DNA of 64,000 nt from Chitinophaga pinensis (lineage in GTDB: Bacteria; Bacteroidota; Bacteroidia; Flavobacteriales_D; Crocinitomicaceae): positions 1 to 64,000 of the forward strand of contig CAMAZP010000016.1 in assembly GCA_945863605.1 (NCBI GenBank). The letters run 5' to 3'. The notes beneath the pieces are model-generated. The model made no database searches and was not told the DNA's origin. It was given only the letters and a program-made list of their open reading frames with translations. Shown here in pieces: positions 45,289 to 53,888 of this stretch (position 1 is the first letter of the stretch; each line of letters starts with the position of its first letter). The position numbers and the translations under genes were made by a program.

Positions 45289-45520
45289 TACTTATATTTT
45301 TCATCAATGAAATTCCTATAGGCTTCTTTTTCATTATAATCATTCGGAATAATCCCTGTAAGATTCTCTACCAATGGACTTACTGAAGATTAATTCTTTG
45401 AATCTTTAGTTAAGGAATTGAGATAATTTTAAAATAATTTCGAAAGACTTACCTTATGATTTTTAGCATACGATTTTGCTTCAAAAATTACTTCGGAATT
45501 TAAATTCAAAACGCTAGTCT
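45288..45520 (-). pseudogene. Decayed antitoxin gene upstream of the PIN gene
   Basis: Read on the minus strand, one frame gives VLNLNSEVIFEAKSYAKNHK, then VSLSKLF, stop, NYLNSLTKDSKN, stop, SSVSPLVENLTGIIPNDYNE and KEAYRNFIDEKYK before the real TAA. This is the pattern of a VapB-like/DUF6364-type antitoxin. The two in-frame TAA codons are at 45431-45429 (expected Glu) and 45392-45390 (expected Leu or similar). The start and first residues are also lost or frameshifted near 45519. The last TAA (45290-45288) overlaps the PIN ATG, the normal toxin-antitoxin arrangement. Confidence 0.75.
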
Positions 45521-45651
45521 AATTTGGTTAAATTATACAAGATATCCTCGTTTTCGTCCTCATTTATCTTACAACTCAAACAAAGTTGAGGTTTTGGGAA
45601 CAAATTTGGATTTATTGCCGTTCCGTCGTCGTCGAAATAGTTTGATTCGTT
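45514..45651 (-). pseudogene. Remnant of a small flavobacterial gene (C-terminal 45 codons)
   Basis: Minus-strand frame of 45 codons between stops: NESNYFDDDGTAINPNLFPK, then PQLCLSCKINEDENEDILYN, then LTKLD and TAG. The PxLCLxCK...NEDEx...NLTxLD pattern is what I recall from short cytosolic proteins in flavobacteria (unverified). There is no ATG in the frame and it is preceded by TGA, so the start is missing. Its 3' end overlaps the damaged start of the antitoxin remnant in another frame. Confidence 0.5.
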
Positions 45652-45682
45652 TCAACAGGTTGATTTAGCTATAACCAAACTT

Positions 45683-48127
45683 CTAATAAATACTCGGAAA
45701 CTCCTCTGAATCAAATTCATTCATGATAGAATATGCTTTTTCAACGATATCATCGATACTTGGTTTAGAGAAATAATCTCCATCCGAACCATAAGCAGGG
45801 CGGTGGTCTTTAGCGCTCATCGTTTCTGGGGCAGCATCCAAGAAATAATATCCTTTTTGTTCCACCATAATTTTATCCAAGATAAATGCTGTTGCTCCAC
45901 TGCTAACGTCTTCATCAACAATCAATAATCGATTCGTTTTCTTTAAAGAATCCGCAATTATATGATTGATATCAAAGGGCAATAAAGTTTGAACGTCAAT
46001 TAGTTCCACATCAATTCCTAATTCTAACAAGGTTTTTGCTGCTTGTTCACACAAATTAAAGGTTGAACCATAAGAAACAATTGTCAAATCATTTCCTGAT
46101 TTTACGATTTCTGGAACGCCTAATGCTTCTCTAAATTCTCCCACATTGATTGGTAAACGTTCTTTTGTGCGGTAACCATTCAAAGGCTCAACTACCAATG
46201 CAGGCTCGTCAGAAGCTAAAAGCGTATTGTAGAATCCGGCAGCTTTTGTCATATTTCTCGGTACACATACGTGCATTCCACGAACGGAATTTACAATCAT
46301 TCCCATCGGTGAACCACTGTGCCAAATTCCTTCCAAACGGTGACCTCTTGTTGAAATAATCAAAGGCGCTTTTTGTCCACCTTTTGTACGGTATTGTAAA
46401 GTCGATAAATCATCCGATAGAATTTGAATCGCGTACAGTAAGTAATCTAAATATTGTATTTCCGCAATCGGGCGTAAACCTCTCATTGCCATCCCAATAC
46501 CTTGACCTATAATGGTACATTCACGAATTCCTGTGTCAAAAACTCGAATATCGCCAAATTGATCTTGTAATCCTTCTAAGGTTTGATTTACGCCACCAAT
46601 TTTTCCAGCATCTTCCCCAAAAACAATAACTTCTGGATAATCTTCAAGGATTTTACGGTAATTTTCCCTCAAGATAATTCGTCCATCTTCCATTTTAACC
46701 TCGTTATCATAAACAGGCGCCACCGGTTGAATTTTTAGCGCTGACTGTTCTGATTGTGAATATAAATGTGAACTGTAACGATCAAAATTTTCACCAATTA
46801 AACCTTTAACCCAATTGGAAAGTGCCGTTTTTGATGGAATTGATTCTTCCCGCACCATTCTCAATACTTTACGCGCAATTGTCAAAATATCTTTACGAAT
46901 TGGTTCAAATGCTTTTTCAAGTGATTCTGCTTCTTTCTGAATGAAAACACCATTTTCACTTTCTGTTGAAACTGCTTTAATCAAGGCAACTGCTTGAGCC
47001 AAATCTTCTTTAATTGAACCTGTAAATGCACTCCAAGCTTTATTTTTTGAATCGCGAACAAAAGTTTTCGCATCTGCACTAATTTGATCCAATTCTTCAA
47101 CTGAAGCTAGTGTTAATCCATCAGCGTTGAAAGCTAAAATCCATTCTTTAAATTTATTGATACAGTCGAAATCGTGTTCCCATTGTAAACGCTCTTCTGA
47201 TTTGTAGCGTTCGTGAGAACCAGAGGTAGAATGTCCTTGCGGTTGATTTACTTCTTTCACATGCACCAAAACAGGAACGTGTTCTTCACGCGCTAGTTTT
47301 ACCGCTTTTTCATACGTTTCACACAAATGCGCATAATCCCAGCCTTTTGTAACAAAAATCTCATATCCACTTTGATCTTCTGTGCGTTGCATTCCTGCTA
47401 ATGCTTGAGAAATACTTCCTGTTGTTGTTTGAAATTCGCGAGGAACAGAAATTCCAAAACCATCATCCCAAACTGACATTACCATCGGTACTTGTAAAAC
47501 ACCAGCAGCATTTATAGATTCCCAAAAAGGACCTTCAGAAGTTGAAGCGTCACCGATTGTTCCAAAAGCAACTTCGTTTCCTTCGTTACTGAATTTCTTA
47601 AATTGAGGCAAATCTCTTAAAGCAGGATTATTGCGGTACATTTTTGAAGCATGCGCCAAACCAACTAATCGAGGCATTTGACCAGCAGTCGGGGAAATAT
47701 CAGCAGAGCTATTTTTTTGTTCCATCAGATTTTTCCAGTTACCTTTTTCATCCAAATTTCGTGTTGCAAAATGTCCTCCCATTTGACGACCAGCAGATTG
47801 AGGCTCTAAAGTTACATCTGTATGAGCGTATAAACCAGCAAAATATTGTTGAATGGTTAATTCGCCAATTGCCATCATAATCGTTTGATCTCGGTAGTAA
47901 CCCGAACGAAAATCTCCATTTTGAAACTGTTTAGCAAGAGCAATTTGCGCTAATTCTTTTCCGTCACCAAAAATTCCAAATTTTGCTTTTCCAGTTAATA
48001 CTTCCTTTCTTCCTAAAAGTGAAGTTTCACGGGATTCACAAGCTAATTTATAATCTGCTAAAACTTGTGATTTGAAGGACTCAAAATCAATGTTTGATGC
48101 TGTTTGCGTTGCTGATGCTTTTGCCAT
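45683..48127 (-). CDS. Fused E1 alpha/beta of a 2-oxoacid dehydrogenase (BCKDH-type)
   Basis: 814 residues with the thiamine-PP alpha half first (about 30-400) and the beta half second (about 475-800). The TPP-binding motif GDASTSEGPFWESINAAGVL ends in a DDGFGIS segment, where classical GDG...NN is replaced. The beta half shows VFGEDAGKIGGVNQTLEG, FDTGIRECTIIGQGIGMA and KAPLIISTRG. Fusion of the two E1 subunits is common in Bacteroidota. The E2 at 10792 is a plausible partner. The stop lies next to the degenerate zone. Confidence 0.88.
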   Translation of the reverse strand: MAKASATQTASNIDFESFKSQVLADYKLACESRETSLLGRKEVLTGKAKFGIFGDGKELAQIALAKQFQNGDFRSGYYRDQTIMMAIGELTIQQYFAGLYAHTDVTLEPQSAGRQMGGHFATRNLDEKGNWKNLMEQKNSSADISPTAGQMPRLVGLAHASKMYRNNPALRDLPQFKKFSNEGNEVAFGTIGDASTSEGPFWESINAAGVLQVPMVMSVWDDGFGISVPREFQTTTGSISQALAGMQRTEDQSGYEIFVTKGWDYAHLCETYEKAVKLAREEHVPVLVHVKEVNQPQGHSTSGSHERYKSEERLQWEHDFDCINKFKEWILAFNADGLTLASVEELDQISADAKTFVRDSKNKAWSAFTGSIKEDLAQAVALIKAVSTESENGVFIQKEAESLEKAFEPIRKDILTIARKVLRMVREESIPSKTALSNWVKGLIGENFDRYSSHLYSQSEQSALKIQPVAPVYDNEVKMEDGRIILRENYRKILEDYPEVIVFGEDAGKIGGVNQTLEGLQDQFGDIRVFDTGIRECTIIGQGIGMAMRGLRPIAEIQYLDYLLYAIQILSDDLSTLQYRTKGGQKAPLIISTRGHRLEGIWHSGSPMGMIVNSVRGMHVCVPRNMTKAAGFYNTLLASDEPALVVEPLNGYRTKERLPINVGEFREALGVPEIVKSGNDLTIVSYGSTFNLCEQAAKTLLELGIDVELIDVQTLLPFDINHIIADSLKKTNRLLIVDEDVSSGATAFILDKIMVEQKGYYFLDAAPETMSAKDHRPAYGSDGDYFSKPSIDDIVEKAYSIMNEFDSEEFPSIY

Positions 48128-48146
48128 ATCGGTTTTAAAAGGTAGA

Positions 48147-48154
48147 CAAATATA
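48147..48154 (-). promoter_or_regulatory. -7 promoter element (TATATTTG) for the fused E1 gene
   Basis: Exact TAnnTTTG on the minus strand, 19 bases before the ATG at 48127, in the divergent spacer with cutC. Confidence 0.5.
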
Positions 48155-48172
48155 CGGAAAATCGCTCCTTAA

Positions 48173-48205
48173 TTGAGGCTAGTAATAATGAATTTCTCAT
48201 ATTTG
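48173..48205 (+). promoter_or_regulatory. Probable cutC promoter
   Basis: TTG at 48173-48175 and, after 22 bases, CATATTTG (48198-48205), 7 of 8 to TAnnTTTG. The GTG at 48205 is part of this element, which argues against it as a start codon. Confidence 0.4.
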
Positions 48206-48231
48206 TGAGAACAAAAAAAATCATATCGCTT

Positions 48232-48939
48232 ATGTCCATCAAAATTGAATTGTGCGCAGCCTCGATTGAAGCGATTGAAATTGCAAGAGAATTAAACATT
48301 GACCGAATAGAACTATGTCAAGATTTGGAGCAAGGTGGTTTAACTCCCTCCGCGGGCTTAATTAAATTTGCTATATCTAAGAACATTGAAACGCATGTAC
48401 TTATCAGACCAAGAGCAGGTGGTTTTCACTATTCAGAAATGGAATTAGAAGTCATTTTAAACGATATTTTAATAGCTAAAAAATTAGGCGCTAAAGGAAT
48501 TGTTGTAGGAGTTTTGCAAGCCAATTTTGAATTAGATATTCCCGCTTTGCAAAAAATAAAAGCTGGTTCAGAGGGTTTAGAATTAACATTTCACCGTGCC
48601 TTTGATGAAAGTATTAATTGGAAAAAATCGATTGATACATTGGTAGAACAAGGATTTAATCGAATTCTAACCTCTGGTTTTGCTTCAAATGTTGAAATCG
48701 GAATGGACATTTTAAAACTAATGACGGAATATGCTAAAGATCGAATAGAAATTATGCCTGGTGGTGGTATTAGCGCTGCAAATGTCAATAAATTAATAAA
48801 TTACATACTTCCAGCAGGTATCCATTTTTCAGGAACAACAAAGCAAATTTTAGATGAAGATTCGAACTTTTCAGAAACAATTTTAAAAGTGGATAAAAAT
48901 AAGGTAAAGCGAATACTTGATATGATAAAATTAAATTGA
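48232..48939 (+). CDS. cutC: CutC family protein
   Basis: 235 residues from the ATG at 48232, chosen because family members begin at IELCAAS; a GTG at 48205 would add nine residues and lies inside the promoter. Signatures are IELCAASIEAIEIARE, DRIELCQDLEQGGLTPSAGL, FHRAFDESINW, ILTSGFASN and EIMPGGGISAANV. CutC is a TIM-barrel protein once linked to copper homeostasis; its enzymatic role is not established. It is divergent from the fused E1 gene. Confidence 0.88.
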   Translation: MSIKIELCAASIEAIEIARELNIDRIELCQDLEQGGLTPSAGLIKFAISKNIETHVLIRPRAGGFHYSEMELEVILNDILIAKKLGAKGIVVGVLQANFELDIPALQKIKAGSEGLELTFHRAFDESINWKKSIDTLVEQGFNRILTSGFASNVEIGMDILKLMTEYAKDRIEIMPGGGISAANVNKLINYILPAGIHFSGTTKQILDEDSNFSETILKVDKNKVKRILDMIKLN

Positions 48940-49516
48940 TTCCTATCAAGTTGTAAATAAATATAAATCAAAAATTTACGAATAAAAATAAATACAGATC
49001 CTTTACTTATTGGGCTTCTCTGCTATTATGTGGTGTTTTTTATTAAGAAAAAAAGAAAGTCAAAATTAGTAATTACTCAACATGCGTTTTTTTTTCGAGT
49101 TATGAATTACAGTTGTATTATTTTTTTGTTTTACGAAAGTTGTTAAACAAAAGAATGCTTACCTTATCATTTTAAAAAGGAAATTATTTTGAAAAATGTA
49201 CAATTGATTTACACAATTTAAACGAACAAGATTTAAAAAATCTTAACATAAAAATTCAACCTTAATAATTCCTTAAATTAACTCTCATGTATTTGTAATA
49301 CTAGTTTTGTGTATCATAAATCAAAATTTATTCTTTTTATTAGTGTGTATTTCAAGAGATATCTATTCTTAAATTTACTAAAAAGCTAATTTTATATTAA
49401 GTCAATATAACTAGCGTATTACTTTCAACATCAACAAGTTAAAACATTTCTATTTGATAACATTATGTTAAAACTTTCAAAATAAAGAATTAGCATTTTT
49501 GTAAAAAACAATTGAA
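48940..49516. other. Long A+T-rich intergenic region
   Basis: 577 bases with no convincing gene. It contains an exact -7 element (49302-49309) 207 bases upstream of the next ATG and a small 7-bp inverted repeat (49228-49234/49238-49244). A long leader or a small RNA from the internal promoter is possible. No tRNA or known ncRNA was recognised. Confidence 0.5.
49302..49309 (+). promoter_or_regulatory. -7 promoter element (TAGTTTTG) in the long spacer
   Basis: Exact TAnnTTTG, 207 bases before the ATG at 49517. It would give a long 5' leader or a separate transcript. Confidence 0.35.
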
Positions 49517-50371
49517 ATGTCAGAAAAAAGAAAAATAAAAATAGCTGTTATATCAGATGTTCATCTAGGAACTTATGGATCAAGAGCTAAGGACCTTGTC
49601 AATTATTTAAGATCAATTCAACCAGAAATTTTGATATTAAATGGTGATATCATTGATATTTGGCAGTTTAGTAAACATTATTTTCCGCAAGATCATATGC
49701 AGGTTGTAAAAGAGATAACATCAATGTTATCAAATGGCACTAAAGTGTATTATATTACTGGAAATCATGATGAAATGTTAAGGAAATTTAAAGGCTTTAA
49801 TATTGGTAATTTTGAAATTCAAAATAAATTAATACTTGAACTTGACTCAGGAAATGCTTGGTTTTTTCATGGCGATGTATTTGATACAACTATGAAACAT
49901 TCAAAATGGATTGCAAAACTTGGAGGTAAAGGTTATGATCTATTAATCATGTTAAATACGATAGTGAACTGGTTCAGTGAAAAATTAGGAAGAGGAAGAG
50001 TATCTCTATCAAAAAAAGTTAAAGATAGTGTGAAAGGTGTAATTAAGTATGTAAATAATTTTGAAGAAACTGCTGCAGAAATTGCAATTCAAAATGGATT
50101 TAAATACGTGATCTGTGGACATATTCACCAACCTGCAATTCGAAAAATAGCAAATTCTAAAGGAGAAACCGTTACTTATTTAAATTCAGGTGATTGGGTT
50201 GAAAACTCTACTGCTTTGGAGTATATGGATGGAAAATGGACTTTATACAGGCATGATCCTAATAAAAAGATAGATATTTTGAAATCCCAAGAAAATGTGC
50301 CTATTAACTATTTAAGCTACGAGCAACTATTCGAGGATGTTGTATCAAACTTAAATTTCAATTCAAAATGA
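49517..50371 (+). CDS. LpxH-like metallophosphoesterase (UDP-diacylglucosamine diphosphatase type)
   Basis: 284-residue calcineurin-fold phosphatase. Metal-binding motifs are ISDVHLGTYG, LNGDIIDIWQF, TGNHDEMLR, WFFHGDVFD and CGHIHQPA. This order, including the HGDVFD block, fits LpxH-type enzymes that cleave UDP-2,3-diacylglucosamine in lipid A synthesis. No signal peptide, consistent with a cytosolic or peripheral enzyme. Its stop overlaps the next ATG by four bases (ATGA). Confidence 0.82.
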   Translation: MSEKRKIKIAVISDVHLGTYGSRAKDLVNYLRSIQPEILILNGDIIDIWQFSKHYFPQDHMQVVKEITSMLSNGTKVYYITGNHDEMLRKFKGFNIGNFEIQNKLILELDSGNAWFFHGDVFDTTMKHSKWIAKLGGKGYDLLIMLNTIVNWFSEKLGRGRVSLSKKVKDSVKGVIKYVNNFEETAAEIAIQNGFKYVICGHIHQPAIRKIANSKGETVTYLNSGDWVENSTALEYMDGKWTLYRHDPNKKIDILKSQENVPINYLSYEQLFEDVVSNLNFNSK

Positions 50372-51435
50372 AAGTTCTATATGCAATCCAAGGTACTGGC
50401 AATGGTCACTTATCTCGGGCAGAGGAGATTGTTCCTATTTTAAAAAAATATACTGAAACTACAGTTTTAGTGAGTAGCTCACAATCACAAATCTCCTCTA
50501 ATTTTGAAATAGATTATAAAAAACAAGGTCTTACATTTTTTAGTGGGAAAAATGGGAAAGTGAATTTAATGAATACTGTATTTAAATCACACCCAATAGA
50601 TTTTTTTAACGAGATTCGTACATTTCCTGTTTGGAATTATGATTTAGTTCTAACTGACTTTGAACCAGTTTCTGCTTGGTCTGCATTAATGCATGGTATA
50701 CCGTGTATAGAAATGAGCCATCAAGCAGCAGTCATTAACCCGAATTCTCCTAAGCCAGATGAAAAAAATCTCGTTGGAAAATACATATTAAATCACTATT
50801 GTCCTTCGAAAGAAAAAATTGGATTTCATTTTGAAGCATATGATAATAAAATTTATACACCAGTTATTCGAAAGGAAATTCTGGATGCTGATGCAAATAA
50901 ACAAGATTATTACACTGTTTATTTACCTGCATTTAGTGATGAAGCAATCTTGCATTTTTTAAAACAATTTCCTGTTAAGTGGGAAGTTTTTTCTAAATAT
51001 ACCGCGCAAAAACAACAATTTGGCAATGTTATATTCAATCCAATAAACCAAAATGATTTTCAAAAAAGTTTAATTAATTGTACCGGTGTTTTGTGTGGTG
51101 CTGGATTTGAGTTACCTGCAGAGGCAATCTATTTAAGAAAAAAACTACTTGTCATTCCTATGAAAGGGCAATATGAACAACAGTGTAATGCATTTGCGCT
51201 AAAAAATCTTGGTGTAACGGTAATTGAAAATCTAAATTTAATTCAACATAGGACATTGAATATGTGGTTAAATTCAGAAAATAAATTAGAAATAAATTAT
51301 GAAAATCACATTGAAACGTTAATCTTAAAAACACTTCACGATTTTGAATTAAAATTAAGTCAAAAAAGAAATTATGAATTATACACTGAAAAATCAATTT
51401 TAGAAAAACTTTCAGTACTAAAATACCTTTTTTGA
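50368..51435 (+). CDS. GT28/GT1-like glycosyltransferase
   Basis: 355 residues of GT-B type. MKVLYAIQGTGNGHLSRAEEI, with the GxGHxxRA motif at 9-18, is the typical N-terminal domain. The C-terminal domain has GVLCGAGFELPAEAIYLRKK, the sugar-nucleotide binding region. Similar Bacteroidota proteins are annotated as MurG/MGT-like, but donor and acceptor are unknown. Co-translated with the LpxH-like gene, which suggests a glycolipid or lipid A decoration role. Confidence 0.78.
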   Translation: MKVLYAIQGTGNGHLSRAEEIVPILKKYTETTVLVSSSQSQISSNFEIDYKKQGLTFFSGKNGKVNLMNTVFKSHPIDFFNEIRTFPVWNYDLVLTDFEPVSAWSALMHGIPCIEMSHQAAVINPNSPKPDEKNLVGKYILNHYCPSKEKIGFHFEAYDNKIYTPVIRKEILDADANKQDYYTVYLPAFSDEAILHFLKQFPVKWEVFSKYTAQKQQFGNVIFNPINQNDFQKSLINCTGVLCGAGFELPAEAIYLRKKLLVIPMKGQYEQQCNAFALKNLGVTVIENLNLIQHRTLNMWLNSENKLEINYENHIETLILKTLHDFELKLSQKRNYELYTEKSILEKLSVLKYLF

Positions 51436-51439
51436 AAAC

Positions 51440-51472
51440 AAAAAAGACCTGTATTGCTACAAGTCTTTTTTT
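51440..51472 (+). terminator. Intrinsic terminator after the GT-B gene
   Basis: Arms 51440-51453 and 51458-51471 form a 14-bp stem with one C-A mismatch and a TTGC loop, followed by a T-run. The A-rich opposite side can also serve the convergent pdhC gene. Confidence 0.85.
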
Positions 51473-51491
51473 AATATTTATGAGGTTATTC

Positions 51492-52754
51492 CTACAATAA
51501 CATTGAAACCGGATTTTCCATAAATTGTTTGAAGGATTGTAAAAATGCTGCACCATTTGCGCCATCAACTACTCGGTGGTCGCACGAAAGCGTTACTTTC
51601 ATCACATTGCCAGGAACAACTTGCCCGTTTTTCACAACAGGAACTTCTTTAATTCCGCCAATTGCTAAAATACAGCTATCTGGTGGATTTACAATTGCTG
51701 TGAAAGATTCAATTCCAAACATACCTAGATTTGAAATAGTGAATGTATTTCCTTCCCAATCAGTTGGTTGTAATTTTTTATCTTTTGCTTTCTTAGCATA
51801 TTCTCTAACTTCAGCTGAAATTTGAACCAAGCCTTTGGTATCTGCAAAACGAACAACTGGAACTAATAATCCATCTTCAACTGCAACCGCAACACCAATG
51901 TGAACATGTTGATTTCTTCTAATGAAATCTCCCATCCAAGAGCTGTTTACATTTGGATTTTGTTTCAATGCGTGTGCTACAGCTTTGATTACCATATCGT
52001 TGAAAGAAACTTTAATTCCTTCCATTGCATTTAGTGCTTTACGAGCGGCCATTGCATTTTCCATATTGATGTCTAATGTCAAATAGAAATGAGGTGCAGT
52101 AAACTTACTTTCAGCTAATCTTCTTGCAATCGTTTTACGCATTTGACTTACTGGTTCATCTGTATAAGATTCTACGCCAGAAACCGAATTATTTGTAATT
52201 GGAGCTCTTTCAGCTGGTGTATAAGGTGTATAATGATCTACATCGCGTTTAACGATACGTCCGCCTTCACCTGTGCCACCAACAGCAATTAAGTCTATTC
52301 CTTTTTCTTCAGCAATTTTCTTAGCCAATGGAGATGCAAAAACACGTCCACTTGTATTTGATGCTAATGGTGCTGCTTTAGGTGTTTCAGCAACAACTGT
52401 TGGAGTCGCAGGAGCGGGATTAGGAACAGATACAGCATTAGGTGCTTCTTCTACTACTTTTTCTTCAACTGGAGCTGATGTAGGAGCATTTGCCAATAAG
52501 CCAGAAATGTCTTCTCCAGCTTGACCAATAATAGCCAAAATACTATTTACAGGAGCAGACTTTCCAGTTTCAACGCCAATGTGCAACAAAACACCGTCGA
52601 AGAATGATTCGAACTCCATCGTTGCTTTATCGGTTTCAATTTCAGCGAGAATTTCTCCTTCTTTTACTGCATCACCAACTTTTTTATTCCAAGCCGCGAC
52701 AACTCCTTCTACCATTGTGTCGCTCAATTTCGGCATGTAAACTACTTCAGCCAT
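51492..52754 (-). CDS. pdhC: Pyruvate dehydrogenase E2 (dihydrolipoyl acetyltransferase)
   Basis: 420 residues from the ATG at 52754, which begins the lipoyl domain (MAEVVYMPKLSDTMVEGVVA); the longer frame back to 52907 overlaps pdhA and has no domain. Lipoylated Lys in EIETDKATMEFES. Ala/Pro-rich linker, then E3-binding domain (FASPLAKKIAEEKG, GTGEGGRIVKRDV), then catalytic domain with LSCDHRVVDGANGAAF. The PKLSDTM lipoyl pattern is that of PDH rather than 2-oxoglutarate E2. It starts 13 bases after pdhA, so they are an operon. Confidence 0.92.
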   Translation of the reverse strand: MAEVVYMPKLSDTMVEGVVAAWNKKVGDAVKEGEILAEIETDKATMEFESFFDGVLLHIGVETGKSAPVNSILAIIGQAGEDISGLLANAPTSAPVEEKVVEEAPNAVSVPNPAPATPTVVAETPKAAPLASNTSGRVFASPLAKKIAEEKGIDLIAVGGTGEGGRIVKRDVDHYTPYTPAERAPITNNSVSGVESYTDEPVSQMRKTIARRLAESKFTAPHFYLTLDINMENAMAARKALNAMEGIKVSFNDMVIKAVAHALKQNPNVNSSWMGDFIRRNQHVHIGVAVAVEDGLLVPVVRFADTKGLVQISAEVREYAKKAKDKKLQPTDWEGNTFTISNLGMFGIESFTAIVNPPDSCILAIGGIKEVPVVKNGQVVPGNVMKVTLSCDHRVVDGANGAAFLQSFKQFMENPVSMLL

Positions 52755-52767
52755 ATTTTTTTTCTTT

Positions 52768-53817
52768 TTAGTATTCTTTAATATAGGGATAATCAGATTG
52801 AATATAAACATCTTCATAAAGCTCGTGCGCTTCGGGATATGGAGAATTTTCAGCAAATTCAACTGATTCATCCACTTCTTTTTTAACCCAAATGCTGATG
52901 TCTTCAATTTCTTTTTCTGACAACCAATTATTTTCTTTAATCACGTGTAAACAGTGCTCAATTGGATCTTGTTCCATCCAATCACTCACTTCTTCTTTCG
53001 TTCTGTATTTTTGTGGATCAGACATCGAGTGACCTTTGTAACGGTAAGTACGAATATCCAATAAAGTTGGACCATCCCCTCTTCTACCTCTTTCTGCGGC
53101 TTCGAAAATTGCATCATGTACATCTTCAGGACGCATCCCGTTTACGATTTTTGATGGCATTTCATAAGATAGACCAATTTTTGATAGATCAGTCACGTTA
53201 GTTGTACGTTCTACTGAAGTTCCCATTGCGTAATTATTGTTTTCGATGATAAATACCACAGGAAGTTTCCACATCATCGCCATGTTGAATGTTTCATGCA
53301 ATGCACCCTGACGAACAGCACCATCACCCATTGATACAAATGCAACGTTTTCTGTACCTAAATATTTCTCAGCAAATGCAACACCTGCACCCATAGCAAT
53401 TTGAGCGCCCACAATTCCGTGTCCTCCCATAAAGTTTTTCTCTTTATCAAAGAAGTGCATTGAACCACCTTTTCCTTTAGAACATCCTGTTGAACGACCA
53501 AATAATTCAGCCATTAAAACACGAGTATCTGTTCCTAAAGCAATTGGATGTGCGTGGTCACGATAAGCAGTCATGTGTTTATCTGAGGGGCGACATGCAC
53601 TTGCTGTACCAGCAACTATAGCCTCTTGACCAATGTATAAATGGCAGAATCCTCCAAATTTTTGTTGAATGTAAAGTTGACCTGTCTTCTCCTCAAACTT
53701 TCGAATGAGCAACATATCTTTATACCATTTTACGTAAACTTCTTTAGGGAATTTAGTGCTGTTTGAAACTATAATTTTACTTGTTTTTTTACTCGTAGTC
53801 ACTTTTTTTTCTGGCAT
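52768..53817 (-). CDS. pdhA: Pyruvate dehydrogenase E1 alpha
   Basis: 349 residues from Met7 (53817). The first ATG (53835) is only 4 bases from the -7 element, while Met7 leaves 22 bases. TPP motif GDGAVRQGALHETFNMAMMW, then VFIIENNNYAMGTSV; GHGIVGAQIAMGAG precedes it. It needs E1 beta (PdhB), which is not in this window. The N terminus has a short Lys/Ser-rich extension before the KWYKDMLLIRKFEEK helix. pdhC follows on the same transcript. Confidence 0.92.
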   Translation of the reverse strand: MPEKKVTTSKKTSKIIVSNSTKFPKEVYVKWYKDMLLIRKFEEKTGQLYIQQKFGGFCHLYIGQEAIVAGTASACRPSDKHMTAYRDHAHPIALGTDTRVLMAELFGRSTGCSKGKGGSMHFFDKEKNFMGGHGIVGAQIAMGAGVAFAEKYLGTENVAFVSMGDGAVRQGALHETFNMAMMWKLPVVFIIENNNYAMGTSVERTTNVTDLSKIGLSYEMPSKIVNGMRPEDVHDAIFEAAERGRRGDGPTLLDIRTYRYKGHSMSDPQKYRTKEEVSDWMEQDPIEHCLHVIKENNWLSEKEIEDISIWVKKEVDESVEFAENSPYPEAHELYEDVYIQSDYPYIKEY

Positions 53818-53839
53818 AGCTAATTTCTTTTTCAATTGA

Positions 53840-53847
53840 CAAATATA
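53840..53847 (-). promoter_or_regulatory. -7 promoter element (TATATTTG) for pdhA-pdhC
   Basis: Exact TAnnTTTG on the minus strand, 22 bases before the preferred ATG at 53817. Confidence 0.5.
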
Positions 53848-53888
53848 AGAATCAATTTAAAACATAAAGACTAAAAATAACCTTTACA

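Noticed and set aside
48205-48231. GTG start for cutC at 48205
   Set aside because: The GTG is the last base region of the probable -7 element, and the family begins at the ATG at 48232.
49228-49244. AAGATTT/AAATCTT inverted repeat as terminator
   Set aside because: A 7-bp A+T stem without T-run and not placed after a gene.
52755-52907. N-terminal extension of pdhC
   Set aside because: It overlaps pdhA, has no lipoyl domain and the domain starts exactly at the ATG at 52754.
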